Shown: piece after piece, positions 1-8,068 of the stretch
Layout of the letters: every line of letters begins with the position of its first letter
Numbering within the stretch: position 1 is the first letter of the stretch
Origin: Variovorax paradoxus
GTDB taxonomy: Bacteria > Pseudomonadota > Gammaproteobacteria > Burkholderiales > Burkholderiaceae_C
Length of the DNA: 64,000 bases
Direction: 5' to 3'
NCBI RefSeq assembly: GCF_009755665.1
Contig: NZ_CP046622.1
Location: forward strand, 1,736,001 to 1,800,000
Made by a program: the position numbers and the translations under genes
Notes under the pieces: generated by a model
Told to the model about the DNA's origin: nothing
Databases searched by the model: none
The model's input: only the letters and a program-made list of their open reading frames with translations

Positions 1-881
1 TGCTTATCTATGCGCTTGCCGCACTGGGCTGCAACCTGCTGCTGGGCTACACGGGCCTGCTCTCTTTCGGGCAGGGCATCTTCTTCGGGCTGGGCAGCTA
101 CACCATCGCCATCCTGCTCACGCGGCTTCAGCTGCCAATGCCGCTCGCGCTGCTGGCGGCCATCGCCATGGGGGCGCTCGGCGCGGCGCTGGTCGGCTGG
201 GTGGCCATCCGCCAGCGCGGCACCTACTTCGTGATGCTGACGCTGGCCTTTGCGCAGATGTTCTACTTTGTGGCGTACACCGCTTCGGGGCTCACGGGCG
301 GCGACAACGGCCTGCTCGACGTGCCGCGCCCCGCCTTCATGGACACGCCCTGGAAGTACTACGCCTTTGTGGCCGTGGTGTTCCTCATCGCCTTCGGCCT
401 GCTGCTGCGCGTGACCGATTCGGTGTTCGGCCGCACGCTGCTCGCCATTCGCGACAACGAGGACCGCGCCGCCGCGGTGGGCTACGACCTCAAGCGCTTC
501 AAGCTGCTGGCCTTCGTGATTTCAGGCGCCGTCACGGGCTTGGCAGGCGGCCTGCACGCGATGATGACCGGCATTGCGCCGCTGTCCAATGCCGAGTACC
601 ACACGAGCGAAATGATCCTGGTCATTACCGTGATCGGCGGTACCGGAAACCTCTTTGCCTCGGTGCTGGGCTCGGCCTTCTATGTGCTGCTGGCCGACTG
701 GCTTTCCACGCTGTGGCCGCGATGGCTGCTGTTGCTGGGGCTCTTGCTGATCGGCGTGAGCATTGGCATGCAGCGCGGGCTGTGGGGGCTGGGCGAGAGC
801 GTATGGCGCCGCGTGTTCCGCAAGGATCCGGCCGCCAAGAACGCACCGCAGGCGACAGCCGCGCAGGGAGAAAAGGCATGA
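1..881 (+). CDS. livM: Branched-chain amino acid-type ABC transporter permease LivM (5' partial)
   Basis: Inner-membrane permease of a high-affinity branched-chain amino acid-type ABC importer. The reading frame is already open at the left edge (first full codon at base 3), so the N-terminus lies outside the window. About 290 residues are visible, nearly all hydrophobic helices. The conserved permease loop with RDNEDRAAAVGYD lies near the middle, as in LivM/BPD_transp_2 proteins. The stop TGA overlaps the ATG of the following ATPase gene (ATGA), showing translational coupling. The fused neighbourhood with two ATPases and two hydrolases suggests an amide, urea-like or peptide-derived substrate rather than leucine itself. 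That substrate assignment is inference. A UrtC-like urea permease is an alternative. Confidence 0.9.
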   Translation, partial: LIYALAALGCNLLLGYTGLLSFGQGIFFGLGSYTIAILLTRLQLPMPLALLAAIAMGALGAALVGWVAIRQRGTYFVMLTLAFAQMFYFVAYTASGLTGGDNGLLDVPRPAFMDTPWKYYAFVAVVFLIAFGLLLRVTDSVFGRTLLAIRDNEDRAAAVGYDLKRFKLLAFVISGAVTGLAGGLHAMMTGIAPLSNAEYHTSEMILVITVIGGTGNLFASVLGSAFYVLLADWLSTLWPRWLLLLGLLLIGVSIGMQRGLWGLGESVWRRVFRKDPAAKNAPQATAAQGEKA

Positions 882-1651
882 GCGAAGAACCGGTACTCAT
901 CGAAGCCATTGGCGTTACCAAGCACTACGGCAAGTTTGCCGCGCTCGGCGGGGTCGACCTGAAGATCAGGCGCAACACGGTGCACTCGGTCATCGGCCCG
1001 AACGGCGCCGGCAAGACGACGTTGTTCCACATGCTCACGGGCACCGGCACCACCACCGGCGGCCGCATTTTGTTCGACGGGCACGACGTGACGCGCGAGC
1101 CCGATCACAAGCGCGTGCAGCGTGGCATGGCGCGCTCTTTTCAGGTGACCAGCCTGTTCGCGAGCTTGCCGGTTCGCGAGAACCTGCGCGTGGCGGCGCA
1201 GGGCATTGCGCCGCGACAGGCCATGAACTGCTGGCGCGCGCCGGTCGGCGAACGCGCCTGCGCGGAAACCGTGGCCGAGGTGCTGGCACGCGTGGGCCTG
1301 GAGCGGCTGGCCGATGTGCCCGCCAGCGAGTTGTCGCATGGCCAGCAGCGCCGCCTCGAAGTAGGCATGGCGCTGGCTGCCAAACCCAAGGCCATCTTCC
1401 TGGACGAGCCGACTTCGGGCATGGGCATCGACGACCTCGACGACATGAAGCGGCTGATCCGCGGCCTGCGCGATGCGCACACCGTGGTGCTGATCGAGCA
1501 CAACATGAACATCGTGATGGACATTTCCGACACCGTGACCGTGATGCAACTGGGCCGCGTGCTGGCCGAAGGGCTGCCGGGCGACATCCGCGCCGATGCG
1601 CGCGTGCGCACGGCCTACCTGGGGAACATGATCACCGGGGGCAAGGCATGA
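878..1651 (+). CDS. livG: Branched-chain amino acid-type ABC transporter ATP-binding protein LivG
   Basis: Cytoplasmic ATPase subunit, 257 aa, that powers the LivM-type permease. Walker A is GPNGAGKT at residues 40–47, the ABC signature is LSHGQQRR, and Walker B is AIFLDEPTSG, followed by a switch-region histidine in LIEHNM. The longer LivG-type insertion between Walker A and the signature is present, which separates it from LivF. Its ATG overlaps the livM stop and its own stop overlaps the ATG of livF, so the three genes form one translationally coupled unit. An upstream in-frame extension to about base 713 is open but would lie inside livM, so it was not used. Confidence 0.93.
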   Translation: MSEEPVLIEAIGVTKHYGKFAALGGVDLKIRRNTVHSVIGPNGAGKTTLFHMLTGTGTTTGGRILFDGHDVTREPDHKRVQRGMARSFQVTSLFASLPVRENLRVAAQGIAPRQAMNCWRAPVGERACAETVAEVLARVGLERLADVPASELSHGQQRRLEVGMALAAKPKAIFLDEPTSGMGIDDLDDMKRLIRGLRDAHTVVLIEHNMNIVMDISDTVTVMQLGRVLAEGLPGDIRADARVRTAYLGNMITGGKA

Positions 1652-2361
1652 GCGGGAAGAACATTCTCGAAGTCGAGGCGCTGCACGCGCACTACGGCAA
1701 GAGCCACGTGCTGCAGGGCGTGTCGATGACGGTGGGCGAAGCCGAACTCGTCACGCTGCTCGGCCGCAACGGCGCGGGCAAGTCGACCACGCTCAAGAGC
1801 ATTGCCGGTGCGGTCACGCCAACCAGCGGCCGCGTGCGCTTTCAAGGGGCGGACATCGCAGGCATGCCGCCGCACCGCATTGCCACGCGCGGCGTGTGCC
1901 TGGTGCCCGAGCACCGCGGCGTCTTCAAGCTGCTGACGGTCGAAGAAAACCTGCTGCTCGGTCAGCGGCGTGATTCGCCCTGGCAGCTGGACGACATCTA
2001 CCGGATCTTTCCGCGCCTGAAGGAGCGGCGCCGCAACGGTGGAGGACAGCTTTCAGGCGGCGAGCAGCAGATGCTGGCAATTGGCCGTGCGCTCATGAAC
2101 CACCCGCGCCTGCTGATTCTCGACGAGCCCGTGGAAGGCCTTGCGCCGGTCATCGTGGAAGAAATCGTCGCGCAGCTCAAGCTCATCAAGGCAGCCGGCG
2201 TGGCCATTCTGCTCGTGGAGCAGAACCTGGAAGTCTGCGTGCAACTGGCCGATCGGCACTACATCCTGGAGCAGGGCGTGGTGGTGCACGAGGCCGGCAA
2301 CGCCGGCTTCATGGCCGACCATGATGTGAAAGACCGCTACCTGGGCGTGGGCCTTGCTTGA
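1648..2361 (+). CDS. livF: Branched-chain amino acid-type ABC transporter ATP-binding protein LivF
   Basis: Second ATPase of the importer, 237 aa, the usual LivF length. Walker A is GRNGAGKS at residues 39–46, the signature LSGGEQQM is canonical, and Walker B reads LLILDEPVEGLAP, which is typical of LivF/UrtE. LivG and LivF together form the nucleotide-binding heterodimer on the inner face of the membrane. The start overlaps the livG stop. The next gene starts 35 bases after the stop, consistent with one operon serving uptake and then hydrolysis. The substrate cannot be read from the ATPase. Confidence 0.93.
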   Translation: MSGKNILEVEALHAHYGKSHVLQGVSMTVGEAELVTLLGRNGAGKSTTLKSIAGAVTPTSGRVRFQGADIAGMPPHRIATRGVCLVPEHRGVFKLLTVEENLLLGQRRDSPWQLDDIYRIFPRLKERRRNGGGQLSGGEQQMLAIGRALMNHPRLLILDEPVEGLAPVIVEEIVAQLKLIKAAGVAILLVEQNLEVCVQLADRHYILEQGVVVHEAGNAGFMADHDVKDRYLGVGLA

Positions 2362-2395
2362 GGCCTTCGAACCCCGTTTTCTTTTTTGCAAAGCC

Positions 2396-3652
2396 ATGAA
2401 CTCAACAACCCAACTCCGCATCAATGGCGAGCGCCTCTGGAGCTCGCTGATGGACCTGGCGAAGCTCGGCGCGACCGAAAAAGGCGGCGTCTGCCGCATT
2501 GCGTTGACCGACCTCGACAGGCAGGGCCGGGATCTCTTCACCCGCTGGGCGCGCGAGGCCGGCTGCGACGTGCGTGTCGACCAGATCGGCAACATCTTCG
2601 CGCGCCGCCCTGGTCGCGACAACACGCTCCCGCCGGTGGTTACGGGCAGCCACATCGATACCCAGCCCACGGGCGGCAAGTTCGACGGCAACTATGGTGT
2701 GCTGGCCGGGCTGGAGGTGATCCGCAGCCTGAACGACGCCAAGGTGGTGACCGAGGCGCCGCTGGAAATTGCGGTGTGGACCAACGAAGAGGGCTCGCGC
2801 TTCGTGCCCGTGATGATGGGCTCGGGTGTGTTCGTGGATGCCTTCACGCTCGAGCATGCTCTGGCGCAGCGCGACACCGAGGGCATCAGCGTGGCCGAAG
2901 CGCTCGCTTCCATCGGCTATGCAGGCACGGCGAGGGCCTCGGCCGCCGCTTCGCCGGTGGGCGCGTATTTCGAGGCGCACATCGAGCAGGGGCCGGTGCT
3001 CGAGGCGAATGAACGTGTCATCGGCGTGGTCGAGGGCGCACTGGGCCAACGCTGGTACGACGTGGTGGTGCAGGGCATGGAGGCCCACGCCGGCCCCACG
3101 CCCATGGAGTTGCGCAAGGACGCACTGCTCGCGGCTTCCGAGCTCGTGATCGAAGTCAACCGCATCGCGCTGGCCCATTCGCCGCATGCGCGTGGCACGG
3201 TGGGCTGGATCGACAACTATCCGAACTCGCGCAACGTGATTCCGGGTCGCGTGAAGCTCAGCGTCGACCTGCGCGCAGCGGACGACGTGGTGCTTTCGGC
3301 CATGGACGCCGAGCTGAAGGAGGCCGTGCAGCGCATCGCCGCCAAGGCCAAGGTCGAGGCCACGGTGGAGCAGGTCGTCTACTTTCCGCCGCAGCCCTTC
3401 ACGCCCACGCTGGTGTCGGCCATTCGAGAGGCGGCGCAGGCGCAGGGCATGACCTGGATGAACGTGATCAGCGGTGCGGGGCACGACGCGGTGTACCTGG
3501 CGCGCGTGTGTCCCACGGCAATGATCTTCGTGCCGTGCCTCGACGGCATCAGCCACAACGAGATCGAGGATGCGCAGCCCGACCATCTCGAGGCCGGCTG
3601 CAATGTGCTGCTGCAGGCCATGCTGCAAAGCGCCGGAGTGGCGTCGCAATGA
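2396..3652 (+). CDS. Zn-dependent amidohydrolase of the N-carbamoyl-amino-acid hydrolase / allantoate amidohydrolase family
   Basis: A 418-aa M20-like di-metal hydrolase related to AmaB, HyuC, AllC and beta-ureidopropionase. These enzymes cleave a carbamoyl or ureido group to release ammonia, CO2 and an amino acid. Visible metal ligands are His86 in GSHIDTQ, Asp97 in GGKFDGNYG, the Glu pair at 131–132 in WTNEEGSRF, a His in FEAHIEQGP, and a C-terminal His in DGISHNE. GAGHDAVYLA is the family substrate loop. The ATG at 2396 is preferred over an upstream TTG inside the livF 3' end. It follows livMGF and overlaps the MlrC-like gene, so it probably acts on the imported compound. The exact substrate (carbamoyl-amino acid, ureido acid or allantoate) is not resolved. 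Confidence 0.9.
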   Translation: MNSTTQLRINGERLWSSLMDLAKLGATEKGGVCRIALTDLDRQGRDLFTRWAREAGCDVRVDQIGNIFARRPGRDNTLPPVVTGSHIDTQPTGGKFDGNYGVLAGLEVIRSLNDAKVVTEAPLEIAVWTNEEGSRFVPVMMGSGVFVDAFTLEHALAQRDTEGISVAEALASIGYAGTARASAAASPVGAYFEAHIEQGPVLEANERVIGVVEGALGQRWYDVVVQGMEAHAGPTPMELRKDALLAASELVIEVNRIALAHSPHARGTVGWIDNYPNSRNVIPGRVKLSVDLRAADDVVLSAMDAELKEAVQRIAAKAKVEATVEQVVYFPPQPFTPTLVSAIREAAQAQGMTWMNVISGAGHDAVYLARVCPTAMIFVPCLDGISHNEIEDAQPDHLEAGCNVLLQAMLQSAGVASQ

Positions 3653-5121
3653 AGGTGCTGATTGCAAGGCTCAACCACGAGACCAATACCTTCTCGCCGG
3701 TGCCCACGCCACTGGCTGCCTTCGGGCCCGACGGCCCCACGTTCGGCGAGCAGGCCTACAGGGACAACAAGGGCATGCGCACTGCCATGTCGGCCTTCAT
3801 CGACCTGGCCGAGCAGGCGGGTGCGACGCTGGTCACGCCGGTGTCGGCCTCGGCCAACCCCAGCGGTCCGGTCGACGCAGAGGCCTACACCACGCTCACG
3901 CAATGCATCGTCGATGCGGCACCGGGCTGCGATGCGATCCTGCTCGACCTGCATGGCGCCATGGTGGCGCAGAACAGCGCGGACGGCGAGGGCGACCTGC
4001 TGGTGCGTCTGCGCGCTGCGGCACCCGGCGTGCCCATTGGCGTGGCGCTCGACCTGCATGCCAACGTCACGCCCGCGATGGTCGGCAATGCGGACGTGAT
4101 CGTCGGCTTCAAGACCTACCCGCACATCGACATGTACGAGACGGGCGAGCATGCCGGCCGGCTGCTGCTCGATCTGCTCGCGGGTCGCAGCAAGCCCGCG
4201 ATGCGGTGGCACCCGCTGCCGTTGATGGCGCACACACTGCGCAGCGCATCGTTCACCGGCGCAATGCAGCGGGCCATCGAGGCGGCACGCGAGTCCGAAA
4301 AATCGGAATCGCTCGCGGTCTCGATCTTTGCCGGCTTCTCGCTGTCGGACATCGAGGCGCCCTGCATGAGCGTGGTGGCGGTCGATGCGCAATCTCCCGA
4401 GCGTGCGCAGGCCACCGCCGACCGCATTGCGGCGCAGATGTGGGAAGAGCGCGAAGCATTCATCTACCGCAGCGAGCCGCTGGCTGAATCGGTCGCGCGC
4501 GCGAAGACGATCGCCGAGGGCGCGACGCGTCCGGTGCTGCTGCTCGACCATGGCGACAACTGCATGTCGGGCGGCAGCTGCGACACCATGGACGTGCTGC
4601 AGGAAGCGCTGGCGCAGGGGCTCGACGGCATCGGCGTGGGTCCGCTGTGCGACCCCGAGGCCGTGGCCGAGCTCATTGCGGCGGGCGAGGGCGCGACAGT
4701 CACAGTCGAGCTCGGCAACAAGGTGTCCTTGGAAGGCATCGGCTTGTCGAAGAAGCCTGTGGCGCTGACTGGCACGGTGCGCACCATCTCCAACGGCGAA
4801 TACGTGATCACTGGCCCCACCTACACAGGCCAGCGCAGCAGCATGGGGCGCACGGTGCTGTTCGATATCGGCGCAGCACGCATCGTGGTGACGGAGCGCA
4901 CGCAGGAGCCCTGGGATATCGGCGTTTTCGAATGCGCGGGGCTCGACCCTCGCAAGGAGCGGTTTCTGCTCCTCAAGTCGCGCATGTATTGCCGGCCGGT
5001 GTTCGAGCCGATCTCGGCCGCCCTCGTCGAGTGCGACAGCCCGGGCGTGACCAGTTCGGACTACAGCCTGTTCCCGTTTTCGAAGGTGCGCAGGCCCGTG
5101 TTTCCGCTCGACGCGATCTGA
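3649..5121 (+). CDS. M81 family metallopeptidase (MlrC-like)
   Basis: A 490-aa protein of the M81/MlrC family. The founding member degrades linearised microcystin, and most relatives have no known substrate. It has the N-terminal signature ARLNHETNTFSPVPT, a central DLHGAMVA and DLHANVTP stretch with metal-ligand-like Asp and His, FKTYPHIDMYETG, then the MlrC C-terminal domain beginning at LLLDHGDNCMSGG. The ATG overlaps the stop of the amidohydrolase (ATGA). In context the pair looks like a two-step hydrolase module fed by the Liv-type importer. Microcystin degradation itself is not implied. Confidence 0.9.
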   Translation: MKVLIARLNHETNTFSPVPTPLAAFGPDGPTFGEQAYRDNKGMRTAMSAFIDLAEQAGATLVTPVSASANPSGPVDAEAYTTLTQCIVDAAPGCDAILLDLHGAMVAQNSADGEGDLLVRLRAAAPGVPIGVALDLHANVTPAMVGNADVIVGFKTYPHIDMYETGEHAGRLLLDLLAGRSKPAMRWHPLPLMAHTLRSASFTGAMQRAIEAARESEKSESLAVSIFAGFSLSDIEAPCMSVVAVDAQSPERAQATADRIAAQMWEEREAFIYRSEPLAESVARAKTIAEGATRPVLLLDHGDNCMSGGSCDTMDVLQEALAQGLDGIGVGPLCDPEAVAELIAAGEGATVTVELGNKVSLEGIGLSKKPVALTGTVRTISNGEYVITGPTYTGQRSSMGRTVLFDIGAARIVVTERTQEPWDIGVFECAGLDPRKERFLLLKSRMYCRPVFEPISAALVECDSPGVTSSDYSLFPFSKVRRPVFPLDAI

Positions 5122-5140
5122 TGGGACGGAGTACCAACCT

Positions 5141-5164
5141 ACCTATGCAAAAGATTGCATAGGT
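5141..5164. promoter_or_regulatory. Perfect 10-bp inverted repeat, candidate operator for tupBCA
   Basis: The arms ACCTATGCAA (5141–5150) and TTGCATAGGT (5155–5164) are exact reverse complements around an AAGA spacer. They sit in the 95-bp gap between the MlrC-like stop and the GTG of tupB. There is no T-tract, so a terminator is unlikely. The position fits a dimeric repressor controlling the tungstate importer, by analogy to ModE/TunR-type metalloregulation, although the sequence does not match the ModE box I know. The bound factor is unknown. Confidence 0.6.
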
Positions 5165-5216
5165 AATTGGGGGTACACCCCGATACTGCGGCGCTTCCAC
5201 CCATGAAGCCCACCCC

Positions 5217-5975
5217 GTGAACACCTTTGCACAGAGCGCCGTCGCGGCCTGGCAGCTGCTCGTGTCGGGCGATCCGGTGCTGCTGGCCATTGTCGGGCGG
5301 TCGCTCGCGGTCAGTGCCAGCGCGTGCGCGCTGGCCTGCGGGCTGGGCCTGCTGCTCGGGGCCTGGCTTGGCGTGGCGCGTTTTCGCGGCCGCGCCGCGC
5401 TGCTCACGGTGCTGAACACGCTGCTGGCGCTGCCGTCGGTGGTGGTCGGGCTGGTCATCTACCTGCTGCTGTCGCGCTCCGGGCCGCTCGGGTTCCTGGG
5501 CTGGCTTTTCTCGTTCAAGGCCATGGTGCTCGCGCAGACCGTGCTGGTGCTGCCGGTGGTGACGGCACTCACGCGTCAGACCATCGAAGACGCCGAGCGC
5601 GCACACGGCGAGCAACTGCGCTCGCTGGGCGCCGGCCCGCTGGTGCGCGCGCTGCTGCTGGTGTGGGACGAGCGCTACGCGCTGCTCACCGTGCTTATCG
5701 CGGCCTTCGGCCGCGCCGTTTCGGAAGTGGGCGCGGTGATGGTGGTGGGCGGCAACATCGACGGCTTCACGCGCGTGATGACCACCGCCATCGCGCTCGA
5801 AACCAGCAAGGGCGACCTGCCGTTGGCGCTGGCGCTGGGCATCGTGCTGCTGGGCGTGGTGCTGGTGCTCAACCTGGCCATTGCCGCCGTTCGCGGCTGG
5901 CGTGAACGGGTCGACGGCGGCGGGGGCGAAGGCAGCGGCCTTGCGGCCTGGCGCCGGCCGGAGGTGCGCCCGTGA
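5217..5975 (+). CDS. tupB: Tungstate-type ABC transporter permease TupB
   Basis: Inner-membrane permease, 252 aa, with about five or six hydrophobic helices and the cytoplasmic EAA-type loop (EQLRSLGAGPLVRAL, residues about 130–145) that contacts the ATPase. The downstream stretch GRAVSEVGAVMVVGGN is characteristic of TupB/WtpB oxyanion permeases. The start is GTG at 5217, in line with the common GTG usage here. The stop overlaps the GTG of tupC. TupB with TupC and TupA imports tungstate, often with picomolar affinity in family members, though molybdate cannot be excluded. A perfect dyad upstream may regulate the operon. Confidence 0.88.
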   Translation: MNTFAQSAVAAWQLLVSGDPVLLAIVGRSLAVSASACALACGLGLLLGAWLGVARFRGRAALLTVLNTLLALPSVVVGLVIYLLLSRSGPLGFLGWLFSFKAMVLAQTVLVLPVVTALTRQTIEDAERAHGEQLRSLGAGPLVRALLLVWDERYALLTVLIAAFGRAVSEVGAVMVVGGNIDGFTRVMTTAIALETSKGDLPLALALGIVLLGVVLVLNLAIAAVRGWRERVDGGGGEGSGLAAWRRPEVRP

Positions 5976-6691
5976 ACGAACAAGCGCAAATGGCGAGCGC
6001 CGACAGCACCGTGTTCGCGCTGTACGGCGTCGATGTTCGCCTGGGGCGCGTCGCGGCGCTGCAGGGCGCCACGCTCACCATTGCGGCCGGCGAGCGCGTG
6101 GCGCTCATCGGCGCCAACGGCAGCGGCAAGACCACGTTGCTGCGGCTGCTGCATGGGCTGGTGCCGCATGCGGCCGGGAGCTTCACCAGCGCGGCGCCGC
6201 GGCGCCACCAGGCCATGCTTTTCCAGCGCCCCCACATGCTGCGCGCCTCGGTAGTCGTCAACGTGGCGATGGCATTGTGGCTGCGCGGCACGCGCTGGCG
6301 CGATGCGCGCCGCGCCGCCATTCCGGCGCTGGCGCGCGTGGGGCTCGAAGACCTGGCCGGCCGGAATGCCCGTGCCTTGTCGGGCGGCCAGCAGCAGCGG
6401 GTGGCGCTGGCACGTGCCTGGGCGCTGCATCCGGCGGTGCTGCTGCTCGACGAGCCCACCGCCAGCCTCGACCCCACTGCCAAGCGCGAGGTCGAAATGC
6501 TCATTGCCGAAGCCGCGGTCGGCCGCACGCTGGTGTTTGCGAGCCACAACCTGGGACAGGTGAAGCGGTTGGCCAGCCGCGTGGTCTACCTCGAGCACGG
6601 CCGCGTGCTGGCCGATTTGCCTGTGCATGATTTTTTCCATGGGCCCCTGCCTGAAGAGGCCCGCCTGTTCGTCAAAGGAGAGTTGGCATGA
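5972..6691 (+). CDS. tupC: Tungstate-type ABC transporter ATP-binding protein TupC
   Basis: Cytoplasmic ATPase of the TupABC importer, 239 aa. Walker A is GANGSGKT near residue 49, the signature LSGGQQQRVALARA is canonical, and Walker B is VLLLDEPTASLD, with the switch His in FASHN. It lacks the C-terminal MOP/TOBE domain seen in ModC, so oxyanion feedback through a MOP domain is not expected. That absence fits the short TupC/WtpC class. The GTG start overlaps the tupB stop and the gene overlaps the tupA ATG by four bases. Confidence 0.88.
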   Translation: MNEQAQMASADSTVFALYGVDVRLGRVAALQGATLTIAAGERVALIGANGSGKTTLLRLLHGLVPHAAGSFTSAAPRRHQAMLFQRPHMLRASVVVNVAMALWLRGTRWRDARRAAIPALARVGLEDLAGRNARALSGGQQQRVALARAWALHPAVLLLDEPTASLDPTAKREVEMLIAEAAVGRTLVFASHNLGQVKRLASRVVYLEHGRVLADLPVHDFFHGPLPEEARLFVKGELA

Positions 6692-7545
6692 ATCCGTTTT
6701 TCAAGCGCCGCGGCAATGCGCGCATCCGGGCCTCGCTGGCGGTGGCTGTTTTCTTCGTTGGCGCGGGTGCCGTGCAAGCCGAGACCATCACCATGGCTTC
6801 GACCACGTCCACCGAGCAGTCGGGCCTGTTCGCCCATCTGTTGCCGGCCTTCAAGAAGGCCAGCGACATCGACGTCAAGGTGGTGGCGGTGGGTACCGGC
6901 CAGGCCATCGACATGGCCAAGCGCGGCGATGCCGATGTGCTGTTCGTGCACGACACGGCGGCCGAGGAGAAGTTCGTGGCCGAGGGCTTCAGCGCCAAGC
7001 GCTATCCGGTGATGTACAACGACTTCGTGCTCGTGGGCCCAAAGGCCGACCCGGCGGGCGCCAGCGGCAAGGACATTGCCGCCGCGCTGAAGAAGATTGC
7101 CGCGGCCAACGCGCCTTTTGTTTCGCGCGGCGACAAGAGCGGCACCGACGCCGCCGAGCGCCGCCTCTGGACGCAGGCCGGCGTGGCCGAAGCGGGCCAG
7201 CCCGTACCCAACGACCGCAAGGGCTCGGGCTACAAGGAATGCGGCTGCGGCATGGGGCCGGCGCTCAACATCGCGGCATCGTCGGGCGGCTACGTGCTGG
7301 CCGACCGCGGCACCTGGCTCAGCTTCAAGAACCGCGCCGATCTTGCGGTGCTGGTCGAGGGCGACAAGCGGCTCTTCAACCAGTACGGCGTGATGGTCGT
7401 GAGCCCGGCCAAATTCCCTTCGCTCAACAGCAAGGGCGCGCAGAAGTTCGTCGACTGGGTGATCTCGCCCGCGGGGCAGCAGAGCATTGCCGCCTACAAG
7501 ATCGGCGGCGAGCAGCTGTTCTTTCCGAACGCGCTGGCGAACTGA
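6688..7545 (+). CDS. tupA: Periplasmic tungstate-binding protein TupA
   Basis: Secreted 285-aa solute-binding protein. A Sec signal peptide occupies about residues 1–31 (basic start, hydrophobic core, cut after AVQA). The mature protein begins ETITMASTTSTEQSGLF, matching the TupA family TTST-x-x-SGL oxyanion-binding motif. GTGQAIDMAKRGDADVLFVHD is a second conserved block. These residues distinguish TupA from ModA. The ATG at 6688 overlaps the tupC stop. The downstream neighbour is a molybdenum-hydroxylase locus, so the system may feed Mo/W-cofactor enzymes. That link is inference. Confidence 0.88.
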   Translation: MNPFFKRRGNARIRASLAVAVFFVGAGAVQAETITMASTTSTEQSGLFAHLLPAFKKASDIDVKVVAVGTGQAIDMAKRGDADVLFVHDTAAEEKFVAEGFSAKRYPVMYNDFVLVGPKADPAGASGKDIAAALKKIAAANAPFVSRGDKSGTDAAERRLWTQAGVAEAGQPVPNDRKGSGYKECGCGMGPALNIAASSGGYVLADRGTWLSFKNRADLAVLVEGDKRLFNQYGVMVVSPAKFPSLNSKGAQKFVDWVISPAGQQSIAAYKIGGEQLFFPNALAN

Positions 7546-7584
7546 ACCGCGCCGCTGCGGCGGTCGGTGCGTGCGGTGCCCACC

Positions 7585-7601
7585 ATGACCTCCCAGGTCA
7601 T
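7585..7601. promoter_or_regulatory. Perfect 7-bp dyad between tupA and the SnoaL-like gene
   Basis: ATGACCT (7585–7591) and AGGTCAT (7595–7601) flank CCC. A second smaller dyad, CCCGC with GCGGG, lies at 7638–7653. Both are in the 135-bp gap before the SnoaL-like start. There is no T-tract. A dimeric-regulator operator or a transcript hairpin are both possible. Confidence 0.35.
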
Positions 7602-7680
7602 CGACGCCGGAAGCGCCCGGCGCGACCATTCCTTCACCCCGCGATGTTGCGGGTCGAGATCTTCGAAAGGAATCGTCATC

Positions 7681-8058
7681 ATGAACACCGCCGCACACGA
7701 CGCCACCGCCATTGCCCAGCGCTACATCGCCGTCTGGAACGAGACCGATGCCGCACGCAGGGCCGAGTTGATCGAAGCCGCCTGGACGGCCGATGCGCGC
7801 TACGTGGACCCGATGGCGCAGGCCAGCGGCCGCGAGCAGATCAGCGCGTTGGTCGGCGCGGTGCACCAGCGCTATCCGGGCTTTCGCTTCAGCCTGTTCG
7901 GCAATCCCGAGGCGCACGGCGACAACCTGCGCTTTTCTTGGACGCTGGGCCCCAGCGGAGCCGAAGACCTGATCCAAGGCACCGACTTTGCACACCTAGA
8001 CGCCGGCAAGCTGCGCTCGGTGACCGGCTTCCTCGACAAGGTGCCGGTCGGCGCCTGA
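7681..8058 (+). CDS. SnoaL-like / NTF2-fold small protein
   Basis: A 125-aa protein with the NTF2-like cone fold pattern. An N-terminal helix (IAQRYIAVWNETDAARR) is followed by AAWTADARYVDPMAQASGREQIS, the classic SnoaL/DUF4440 stretch. Such proteins are polyketide cyclases, isomerases or ligand binders, and the exact role is not predictable. The start at 7681 is supported by AAAGGAA about nine bases upstream. The frame is open further 5' but has no comparable ribosome site. It ends 11 bases before the convergent end of the regulator gene, so both terminate here. No link to tungstate transport is evident beyond position. Confidence 0.8.
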   Translation: MNTAAHDATAIAQRYIAVWNETDAARRAELIEAAWTADARYVDPMAQASGREQISALVGAVHQRYPGFRFSLFGNPEAHGDNLRFSWTLGPSGAEDLIQGTDFAHLDAGKLRSVTGFLDKVPVGA

Positions 8059-8068
8059 AGGCCGCGGT

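Noticed and set aside
3649..5121. Microcystin degradation
   Set aside because: Only the MlrC-like family member is present; mlrA, mlrB and mlrD are not visible, and most M81 proteins act on other substrates.
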